From assembly GCF_000010725.1 (NCBI RefSeq), contig NC_013856.1:659780-723779 (forward strand): a stretch of DNA of 64,000 nt. Direction: 5' to 3'. The number at the start of each line of letters is the position of its first letter. Position 1 is the stretch's first letter. The notes under the pieces were generated by a model. That model did not search any database. It was not told the DNA's origin and worked only from the letters and a program-made list of their open reading frames with translations. Source of the stretch: Azospirillum sp. B510 (GTDB lineage Bacteria; Pseudomonadota; Alphaproteobacteria; Azospirillales; Azospirillaceae). Positions 26,892-34,785 of the stretch are shown here, in pieces. Both the position numbers and the translations under genes were made by a program.

Positions 26892-27666
26892 CATAGGCGA
26901 GCGCGTTGCGCATCCAGTGGACTCGGCAGCGCTGCCAAGTGGCGCCCATGACACGGGCGATGGCGGCCTTCAGCCCTTCATGGGCATCGGAAATCACCAG
27001 CTTCACGCCCTTCAGGCCGCGGGCCTTGAGTTTCTTGAGAAAATCGCTCCAGAACACCTCGGCTTCCGACGGGCCGATGTGCAGGCCGACGATCTCGCGC
27101 TTGCCCTCGGTGTTGGCGGCCACGGCGATTATGGCGGCGACGGAGACGATGCGTCCCCCCTCGCGCTGCTTGAGGTAGGTGGCGTCCAGCCACAGGTAAG
27201 GCCAGTCGCCCTCCAGCGGACGGTCGAGGAAGGCGTTGACCCGCTCGTCGATGTCTCGGCACAGCTTGGAGACCGTCGACTTCGAGATCCCCGACAGCCC
27301 CATCGCCTGGGCCAACTCGTCAACGCGGCGGGTCGAGACACCGCCGATCCAGGCTTCCTGGATCACCGCCACCAGGGCTTTCTCGCTGGTCTTGCGGGCT
27401 TCGAGAAAGGGGGGGAAGTAACTGCCCTGACGCAGCTTGGGGATGCGCAGGTTCAGCGTGCCCAGGCGCGTATCCAGCGCCCGGTCGCGGTAGCCGTTGC
27501 GGTAGGTCTGCCGCTCGGCGCTCCGTTCGTGACGCCCGGCGCCGATCTGGCCTTCGACGTCGGCTTCCATCAGCATCTGCAGCACCGTCTCGGCGACGGC
27601 GCGCAGAAAATCGCCGTCGCCGGCCTTCTGGAGCAGGTCTGCCAGTGCCATACTGTCCTCGGTCAT
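26892..27666 (-). pseudogene. IS256 transposase, N-terminal fragment (element A)
   Basis: Begins MTEDSMALADLLQ and continues through the mutator-type core (YLWLDATYLKQREGGRIVSV, KLVISDAHEGLKAAI) to RNALAYV, where the IS21 target duplication interrupts it. 258 codons remain before the break. One substitution (DIDERV for DIGERV) distinguishes it from the intact copy at 53415. Confidence 0.9.
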
Positions 27667-27771
27667 TGGGGTGGTCCTTCGGGCAAGAGGAAGTGCGCAA
27701 CTCCACTCTAGCCGACCGGCCCAATGACCACCTCTTTCGCGCAAGACGCCGCCCTGGGGGTGGGGCATGCC

Positions 27772-29179
27772 CGAGCTATGCGGGAAAGTGGGTGATGACG
27801 GTGTGAGGAAGGCGGCGTATCGAGGCGGGTGACGAGCCTGCCCGAACCTCCAGAGGAGCGATACGCCATGACCGAGGATAGCAAGGTTGTCCGGTTACGT
27901 CAGCCGGAGGAGATCGGCGATCCACTGACGGCCATCCTGCGCGCGGGAGCGCGCCGATTGCTTGAACAGGCCATTGAGGCGGAGGTGGAAAGCTTCCTGG
28001 CCTCCCGGAACGTGTCAACGACCTCAAGCTGCCGGACGGCCGCGAGCGGGTCGTCCGACATGGCTACGGCCCGGAGCGCGCGATCCAGACCGGCATTGGG
28101 CCGGTGGAGGTTCGGCGGGCCAAGGTGCGCGACCGCGGGGCCGATGATGACGGCGAGCGGATCCGGTTCACCTCGGGGATTCTGCCGCGCTGGGCACGGC
28201 GTACCAAGAGCTTGGACGCGCTGCTGCCCATCCTCTACCTGCGCGGCGTCTCCACCGGCGACTTTCAGGAGGCGCTGAGCGCCTTGCTCGGCAAGGACGC
28301 CCCGAACCTGTCAGCCTCGGTGATCGGCCGGCTCAAGGAGGAGTGGGCGGCCGACTACGCACGCTGGCAACGGCGCGACCTGTCGGCCCGGCGCTACGTC
28401 TACATCTGGGCCGACGGCGTCTACCTGCAGGCCCGCATGGAGCCGGTGGCCGAGTGCATGCTGGTGATCATCGGCGCCACCCCGGAGGGCCGGAAGGAAC
28501 TGGTCGGCTTCCAGGTCGGCGTGCGTGAGAGCGCGCAAAGCTGGCGCGAACTGCTTGTGGACATCCAAGCGCGCGGCCTCACCATCGCCCCGGAACTCGC
28601 GGTCGCCGATGGGGCGCTCGGCTTCTGGAAAGCGCTGGAGGAGATATTCCCCACCACCCGGCAGCAACGGTGCTGGTGCACAAAGCCGCCAACATCCTGA
28701 ACAAGGTGGCCAAAACGGTGCAGCCGGCGATGAAGCAGGACTTGCGGGAGATCTGGATGGCCCCGGACCGCGCCGCCGCGGAAACCGCCATGGCGACGTT
28801 TGTGAAGAAATACGCGATCAAGTACGCCAAGGCGGTGGAGTGCCTGACCAAGGACCGCGCCGAGTTGCTCGCCTTTTACGACTTCCCGGCCGAACACTGG
28901 GATCACATCCGGACCAGCAATCCCATCGAGAGCGTGTTCGCTACCGTCCGACACCGAACCGTCCGCACCAAGGGCGCGCTCTCGCAAGAAACCGCCAAGC
29001 TGATGGTTTTCAAACTGATCACCGCCGCTTCGAAGACCTGGCGCCGCTTGCAGGGCGAAAACCAGTTGCCCAAGGTCATCCGGGGCGTCACATTCCGCAA
29101 CGGTATCGAGGTCATCGAGCCCGCGTCACAGAACGCCGCCTGACCAGACCGTCACCCAGTTTCCTGCATAGCTCCCGCA
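27772..29179 (+). mobile_element. IS256-family element B, copy 1, inserted in the end palindrome of element A
   Basis: 1,408 bp with ends CGAGCTATGCGGGAAAG and, inverted, TGCGGGAGCTATGCAGGAAA. It is flanked by direct copies of GGCATGCC (27764-27771 and 29180-29187). This 8-mer is the centre of the palindrome found intact in IS256 element C at about 53.31 kb, so the target duplication is well supported. A second, truncated copy lies at 49555-50749 in the same target. Confidence 0.85.
27868..29143 (+). pseudogene. IS256 transposase B, copy 1, with two frameshifts
   Basis: Starts MTEDSKVVRLRQPEEIGD. The reading frame changes near 28010, from ...ESFLASR into ...DLKLPDGRERVVRHGYG, and again near 28674, where GCTGGTGCAC lacks one G compared with GCTGGGTGCAC in copy 2. 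The middle part has YIWADGVYLQARMEP and VADGALGFWKALEE, and the last part NPIESVFATVRHRTVR. The product cannot be made without two frame changes. The first lesion is shared with copy 2. Confidence 0.88.
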
Positions 29180-29236
29180 GGCATGCCCCACCCCCAGGGC
29201 GATCACCAAATTTCCACCACCTTCGCGGACACTATC

Positions 29237-29411
29237 CCACTCTCTCTCAAGAAACGGGGCCTCCGACAAACCCGGTGCGGTTCAGTCTCACAATCGTTGA
29301 CACGTTCCGTGACGCTCGAAACCATGGTCGGGATCGCCGCCGCCGATGAGCCCGCCATCACACCGCTCCCCTCAGCAAAGGCGGCCTGACCGACGACGCT
29401 CCTGACCACCT
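29237..29411. other. Scrambled IS-end remnants
   Basis: Contains, on the minus strand, TGAACCGCACCGGGTTTG (an IS3-type terminus also present next to IS256-C at about 54.7 kb) and GGAACGTGTCAACGATTGTG. A short open stretch to 29389 (VGIAAADEPAITPLPSAKAA) looks like the tail of a lost transposase. Nothing intact is present. Confidence 0.4.
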
Positions 29412-29445
29412 TCCAATTGTCACCACCTTGACAGACGTGACCCGT
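29412..29445 (+). repeat. 34-bp terminal inverted repeat, left, of chemoreceptor unit
   Basis: Starts CTTCCAATTGTCACCACC and ends GACGTGACCC. It matches the inverted sequence at 31717-31750 at 33 of 34 positions. The pair encloses only the chemoreceptor gene and its upstream region. Confidence 0.8.
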
Positions 29446-29884
29446 GGCGGCTTCCAATAAAAAGCCCTTGCGTGCTGGCAGAGCCGCACAGTAAGCTCTG
29501 TTCGCATATAGGAATATAGTTCATATATAAGCGCGCCTGCGGAACAAGATCGTCTATGGAACTGGGGGTGGTGGAAAAATAATCAAAGATTGAGGTTTCC
29601 GAGGGGCTTGGCTTTCGTTTGGTTCCGGATCTTGTGGTTTTGGGTGATGGGACTGGTTACCAAAACTGCGTGAACGAATGAGTTCCGTTACGTGCGGCGA
29701 CGTTCCGGAGCGATGCCGAGAGTTACGGTTCAACTCCATTGTCTGGCTTTGGGACAAGGGGCCGATGATGGCGCAGCTATGACGGGACGGCTCCGCGCAC
29801 AGCCGAGGTAAAGGCGAGCGTGCAAATCGGCCGTCTTGTAAGGCGAGAGGCGGGCGGGATCGCATCCGCAATCGGGAGGGAACA
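29446..29884. promoter_or_regulatory. AT-richer upstream region of the chemoreceptor gene
   Basis: No gene is supported. The stretch 29500-29560 is AT-rich for this window (CATATATAAGCG at 29522-29533 is a candidate -10 region). GCGGGATCGCATCCGCAATCGGGAGGGA before the ATG at 29885 provides a GGGAGGG ribosome site. A promoter here would travel with the gene if the flanking repeats define a mobile unit. Confidence 0.35.
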
Positions 29885-31606
29885 GTGAAGAAGATTGTCG
29901 GTAACATGCCGCTCATGTGGAAGATGTGGATTCCCAATTTTCTTCTTTTGGCGGTGATCAGCGGCATTGTCGTGACAGCGAATGCCGGATTTGGCTTTCT
30001 CCTGCGCAAAGCCGATGAGTTGACGTCGGCGCCGCTGCACCAGCTCGAACTGGCTCTGACCCTTCAGGCGCAGATCCTGGATGTCGCGATCAATCAGCGA
30101 GATATTCTTGCGGCCGTCGAACCCGACGACGTGACCTTCTTCACCGGCGAATTCAGGGCGTCTCTCGATCGTACGAAGGAGAGCTTTACAAAGTTGAAAG
30201 ATATCAGCTCTTCGGTGCGGTCGCGGGCGTCGATCGCCGAGTCTGAAGAGACGCTTCGCATATATCAGTCCGCCATGGATGGAATCTTCGACGTCATGAA
30301 GCGTGGCGACCGCGAGGGTGCTCTCGTTCAGAACGTCGCGGCCGGTCGGAGCGCGCTTGATGCTCTGATCAAGAACATGGCGCAGGTGGTCGCCGAAGCC
30401 CGCTCTACAATGGCTGACGCCAAGAGCGACATCGTGAACGATGTCGGGGTGATGCGATCTGGCCTGTTGATCGGCGCCGTCGTCGGTCTGGCCATGGCGC
30501 TAGGCCTGCTTGTTACCATTCTGGTTTTGTTCGTAATCCGCCCATTGCTTGGCGTGACCCGCGCGGTTGAGCGGCTGGCTGCCGGCGATCTCAATGCGGA
30601 GGTGTCGGGGACGGAGCGAGCCGACGAGGTCGGGCGTCTTGCTAGGTCTTTGCAGATTTTCAAGGACGCGCTCATCGCTAAGCGGGAGACCGACTTGACT
30701 TTGGCCGCTGACGCTGCCCAGCGGGAGCGGCGCGGCACGGAATTGGAAACGCTGACCCGCAGCTTCGAAAGCAAGGCTGGCGGGCTCGTCGGAATGCTGG
30801 CCGCCGCTGCGACGGAGCTGGAGGCGACGGCACAGGCGATGCTGACCTGTGCCGATCAGGCCAGCCGGGAATCGACGGTCGCCAACGAGGGTTCCGAACA
30901 GGCCTCGCTGAATGTCCAGATGGTGGCGGAGGCGATCACCGACCTTACGGCTTCGACGCGTGACATCGAAAACCGCATCACCCATTCCCAATCGATCGCC
31001 GCACGGGCGGCTCTTGAAGCAGAGCAGACCAACGCCACCGTGCGCGCCTTGTCGGTTGCGGCGGAACGAATCGGAGAAATCGTCCAGCTCATCAACGGCA
31101 TCGCCTCGCAGACCAACCTGCTGGCGCTGAACGCAACCATCGAAGCAGCCCGCGCCGGCGAGGCCGGCCGTGGTTTTGCGGTAGTCGCCAACGAGGTGAA
31201 GAGTCTGGCCAACCAGACCTCCAAGGCGACCGACGACATAGCTGGTCAGATTCAATCATTGCAATTGGCGATCGGCGGCGCGGTCAAGGCGATCCGCGCG
31301 ATCGGCGGCACCATTCGCGACGTCAACGGCATTATTGGCGAGGTGATGATCACGGCCGGAACCCAGGCGGGGGCGGCACAGGTCATTACCGCCAATGCGG
31401 AGCGAGCCGTTATGGGTAGCCAGGAGGCGGCCAACGCCATCTGTCAGGTCGACGCGGCCGCAGAAACCGCACGAAATGCAGCGCTACAGGTCAGCGAGGC
31501 CGCAGGAGCCCTGTCTGTCCATTCCGAACGGCTTTCGGCAGAGGTTGCCGATTTCCTCTCCGGGGTGAAATTGGTCATCGATCAGCCGCACGCCGCTGCC
31601 GGCTGA
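29885..31606 (+). CDS. Methyl-accepting chemotaxis protein (chemoreceptor)
   Basis: 573 residues. A first membrane span (about 14-37) precedes a periplasmic helical domain of roughly 150 residues. A second span (about 196-219), a HAMP linker (RPLLGVTRAVERLAAGDLNA) and a cytoplasmic signalling domain follow, whose tip is EIVQLINGIASQTNLLALNA followed by TIEAARAGEAGRGFAVVANE. It relays an unknown chemical cue to CheA/CheW and flagella. The cytoplasmic part is of the short class. The gene is somewhat lower in GC than its neighbours and is bracketed by 34-bp inverted repeats, which suggests arrival by transposition. No other chemotaxis gene is nearby. Confidence 0.93.
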   Translation: MKKIVGNMPLMWKMWIPNFLLLAVISGIVVTANAGFGFLLRKADELTSAPLHQLELALTLQAQILDVAINQRDILAAVEPDDVTFFTGEFRASLDRTKESFTKLKDISSSVRSRASIAESEETLRIYQSAMDGIFDVMKRGDREGALVQNVAAGRSALDALIKNMAQVVAEARSTMADAKSDIVNDVGVMRSGLLIGAVVGLAMALGLLVTILVLFVIRPLLGVTRAVERLAAGDLNAEVSGTERADEVGRLARSLQIFKDALIAKRETDLTLAADAAQRERRGTELETLTRSFESKAGGLVGMLAAAATELEATAQAMLTCADQASRESTVANEGSEQASLNVQMVAEAITDLTASTRDIENRITHSQSIAARAALEAEQTNATVRALSVAAERIGEIVQLINGIASQTNLLALNATIEAARAGEAGRGFAVVANEVKSLANQTSKATDDIAGQIQSLQLAIGGAVKAIRAIGGTIRDVNGIIGEVMITAGTQAGAAQVITANAERAVMGSQEAANAICQVDAAAETARNAALQVSEAAGALSVHSERLSAEVADFLSGVKLVIDQPHAAAG

Positions 31607-31716
31607 TGTTTGGGATCGGCGAACCGGGCGGTTTCGGACAATCCGGCAGACTCCTTTCATCGTCATTGTGGCAGTGGTCCAGCCAACCCGATCGGGCTGC
31701 CCGCCCGACTGCCGGT

Positions 31717-31750
31717 GGGTCACGTCCGTCAAGGTGGTGACAATTGGAAG
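31717..31750 (-). repeat. 34-bp terminal inverted repeat, right, of chemoreceptor unit
   Basis: Inverse partner of 29412-29445 with a single mismatch (G for A in the TTGACRGACG segment). It lies between the chemoreceptor stop and the ISAs1 remnant. Confidence 0.8.
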
Positions 31751-31769
31751 CCAGGGCTCCGAATCCGGG

Positions 31770-32572
31770 TTAACGGATATTAACGTCGAGGATAGCGTTT
31801 AGGTAATCGGTGTCCCAGCCTGCCAGCTTCCTGCGGAGCTTGATGCTGGTGGGTCTGGGAGTGGCGGCCGGCTTTTTGGTGGCGCGCCGTAATCCGGAGC
31901 GCGGCCGGGCGGGTTCGGCGGCCTTGCGGACGAGGTTGATGGCGAAGTGGCGGACGACGGCCATGTTCAGGGCGCCGTGGCCTTTGCGCAAGCGGGACCG
32001 GTCCTCGTTGAAGACGACGTCGAGCAGCCAGTGCAGTTGGTTCTCGATGCGCCAATGGCCGCGCACGGCCTCGGCCGCCGCCTGGGCGGCGAGCGGGGCG
32101 GAGGTGATGTAATAGCGCGTGTCGGTGCGGCAACGATCCTTCAGCTCGGTCTTGCCGACCACCCGAACGATGGCGGCGACGGCGGGCAGGCGGACTTCGC
32201 CGGGAAAACGCCGCGCGCCGCTCAACCAATCGACCTCGCGCGCGACCGTGACCGCGCGCTGCTCGATCCGGCCATGGCCCTTGTCGATATCGGCGGCGTG
32301 ATCGAGCGTCTCCGGCGGTGCGCTGGTGAAGAAACTCTCGATCTCGTCGCGCAGGGTGGGCTGGTTGGCTTTGACCGCCAGCAGATAGTCGGCCCCGGCG
32401 TCGCGAACGGCCTGGGCGATGGTGGCGTTGCAGGCGATGGCGTCGATGGTGACGATCGCGCCCTTGAGCCCGCCCTCGGTCGCCAGGCGCTCCAGCAGAA
32501 CCGGAATGGCCGCCAGTTCGCTGGCTTTGTCCTCGACGGCCTCCTGGCCGAGGACCAGACGGCTGGTGGTGG
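31770..32572 (-). pseudogene. ISAs1-family transposase, C-terminal part
   Basis: The minus-strand frame reads SRLVLGQEAVEDKASELAAI, GAIVTIDAIACNATIAQAV, VKANQPTLRDEI and HWRIENQLHWLLDVVFNED, all typical of ISAs1 (DDE_Tnp_1-like) transposases. It is open to the IS66 terminus at 32573, which removes the N-terminal 100 or so residues. CCAGGGCTCCG near 31751 may be the original ISAs1 end. Confidence 0.85.
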
Positions 32573-32612
32573 GTACGCATCCGGTGAGTGACGCGGGTGC
32601 GGATCGAATCGT

Positions 32613-32825
32613 TCAGCGTGCTGCTCGGTGGATTTGGATGAGTTCCTTAAGACTTTCGACGCCATCTTCGGTCAGGGCATGGAACCACTGCTCGCCTGGG
32701 CCGAACACGGCCAGGCAACCGTCCTCCGGCTCCAGCTCGATGGCAATGTCGATCAGCCATTCGACGTCCTCGCCGAGGATCTCGGCGACGCGCTCCATGG
32801 TCACGAGGTTGCGGGTTCTGGCCAT
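32613..32825 (-). CDS. 70-residue protein at the 3' end of IS66 (copy 1)
   Basis: MARTRNLVTMERVAEILGED, then VEWLIDIAIELEPEDGCLAV and a C-terminal GVESLKELIQIHRAAR. It is acidic and probably helical, with no family that I recognise beyond small IS66-associated frames. It starts six bases after the tnpC stop with a GAGGAACC SD. An identical copy at 38342-38554 stands in the same position behind another tnpC tail, indicating it is a fixed part of the IS. Confidence 0.6.
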   Translation of the reverse strand: MARTRNLVTMERVAEILGEDVEWLIDIAIELEPEDGCLAVFGPGEQWFHALTEDGVESLKELIQIHRAAR

Positions 32826-32831
32826 GGTTCC

Positions 32832-34476
32832 TCAGGTCGCCGTGGTCGCCTCGTGCAGCCGCTTCCATTCCCAGGGCAGCAGTTCGTGCAGCTTGGTCTG
32901 CGGCAGATCGTTGATGCGGGCCAGGACGTCGGCCAGCCACGCCTGGGGATCGATGTCGTTCATCTTTGCCGTCACGATCAGGCTGTACATGGCGGCGGCG
33001 CGCTGCCCGCCTCGATCCGATCCGCAGAATAGCCATGCCTTCCTGCCAAGGGCGATTCCACGCAACGCTCGTTCGGCAGCATTGTTGGTCAGGCAGACCC
33101 GTCCGTCACGCAGGAAGCGGGTGAAGCCTTCCCAGCGGGTCAGCATGTAGTCCATCGCCTTGGCCACCGGCGCGTGCTTCGACATCCCGGCCCGGGCCGT
33201 TCGCATCCAGTTTTCCAGTTCCTCGACCTGGGGCTTGGACAGCTCTGTGCGCACCGCCAGACGGTCGGCTGCCGAGCGCCCGAGGGCTTCGCGCTCGATG
33301 TCGAACAGCGGGTCGATGCGCCGCACCGCCTCCAGCGCCAGCGGAGAAATCGGGGGCGCCCCCTTGCCGCGCCGCTTGTTGGCGGCGATATCGGCGAGTT
33401 CGAAGAATTTCCGACGCGCGTGCGCCCAACACAGGACCTCGGCCACGGGCTCCGGCTGGCGGCTCGCGTCGTAGAGGCGGTTGTATCCGGCATAGGCGTC
33501 GGCCTGCAGCACTCCGGCCCAACCGGCCAGATGTGCCTCGGGATGCCCGCCGCCACGGTCGCGGGAGTAGTGGAACAGCGCCGCCGGTGCCGCCGCGCCC
33601 GCGAAGGGGCGATCGTCGCGCACATAGACCCAGATGCGGCCGGTGTCGGTCTTGCCCTTCGCCAGCACCGGCACGGTCGTGTCGTAGCTTCGCTGGCCCT
33701 TCGGGCTCGCCGTGCAACCGCTCCGCCGCCAGCACATGCGCTGCGAGCCGGTCGAGCAGCGGCTTCAGCACGCCGCAGGCCGCCCCCACCTGGTCGGCCG
33801 CGGTGGACAGGCTGATCTCCATGCCCTCCTTGGCGAAGCGCTCGCACTGGCGGTTCAGCGGCTGATGCTGGCCGAACTTCTCGAACAGCAGCGTGGCCAG
33901 CAGGTTCGGCCCCGCCCAGCCGCGCGGCGTGGTGTGGAACGGTGCCGGCGGCTGGCTGATCGTCTCGCAGTCCCGGCAGGAGAATTTCTCGCGCACCGTC
34001 TGGATGATTTTCCACCGCGCGGGAATGCGCTCGGCCGTCTCGGTCACGCTTTCACCCAGCTTGCACAGCCGGGTCGAGCCGCAGCATGGGCACACCGCCG
34101 GCGCCGGGATCACGACGCGCTCGCGCGGCAGGTGCGCCGGGAACGGCTTGCGCGACGGCGCCTTGCGGGTGATGCGGGCCGCGCCGGTCGCCTCGGCCAC
34201 CTGTTCCGCCGCCAGATCGTCCTCGCCGACGCTTGCCTGCGCCTCCTCCAACTGGAATTCGAGCTGGTCGAGCAGTCGGGAGGTCCGTTCGGAGCGCCGG
34301 CCGTAGAGGTCGCGCTGGAGCTTCTCGATCTGGAGCTTCAGGGTGGCGATCAGCGCCTGGTCGCCGGACCGTTCGGCCCGCGCCTGGGCGGCGTCCGCCT
34401 CGGCCAACGCAGCCCGGCCACGCGCTTCGATCAGCGCGGCGCGCAGGGCGTCGATGGTGTCGGGCAGGGCGTCCAT
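32832..34476 (-). pseudogene. tnpC: IS66 transposase TnpC, frameshifted
   Basis: Starts MDALPDTIDALRAALIE, with a leucine-zipper-like coiled coil, a zinc-binding PAPAVCPCCGSTRLCKLGE, then the DDE_Tnp_IS66 core (YVRDDRPFAGAAAPAALFHY, LQADAYAGYNRLYD, CWAHARRKFFELAD, LTNNAAERALRGIALGRK). The frame breaks near 33700-33725: LAAERLHG continues into a wrong frame while TTVPVLAKGKT follows in another. An apparent 22-base insertion explains this. The element thus lacks a functional transposase. Confidence 0.9.
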
Positions 34477-34558
34477 GGGGCCGGATTGTACCCGGAAACC
34501 CGCACCGATCCTCGCTCTTCCCGCCGGAGAGCGGCGGGTTGATTCACTGTGCCGCAGC

Positions 34559-34753
34559 CTATCCGGCCGAGCGCGGTCTCCAAGTCTGCTGCGGATTGCG
34601 CCAGTCGATGGCGTCGAGCAGATACGCGAACTGGGACGCGGAAATGGCCACGGCTCCGCTGGCCGGGCTGGGCCAGATGAAACGGCCCCGTTCAAGCCTC
34701 TTGGCGTAAAGCGACATGCCGAGCCCGTCATGCCACAGGCACTTCACCATGTC
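34559..34753 (-). pseudogene. tnpB: IS66 TnpB, C-terminal half
   Basis: Reads DMVKCLWHDGLGMSLYAKRL, then ERGRFIWPSPASGAVAIS and a Trp-rich end. It continues exactly from the RRGD end of the N-terminal half at 37351-37509, showing that about 2.6 kb was inserted between two adjacent codons of tnpB. Preceding bases GTCACGCGATTTGGTGAC form the outer edge of the inserted element. Confidence 0.88.
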
Positions 34754-34785
34754 ACCAAATCGCGTGACATAGTGCATCCCTCCTT

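Larger units (their letters stand above)
23789..29236. mobile_element. IS256-family element A carrying nested IS21 and nested second IS256
   Basis: Terminal repeats GATAGCGTCCGTCAAGATGG (from 23789) and the inverted form ending ...GGACACTATC at 29236 bound the element. The complete relative at 53261-54677 has the same ends. Its minus-strand transposase is in two pieces, separated by an IS21 with a 6-bp target duplication. Its 5' end palindrome is split by a second IS256 with an 8-bp duplication. No target duplication of element A itself is visible. Confidence 0.85.

Noticed and set aside
32222..32665. Small minus-strand frame overlapping the ISAs1 remnant and the IS66 end
   Set aside because: It spans an IS junction, is in a different frame from both transposase remnants and is Ser/Arg/Pro-rich in the manner of shadow frames.
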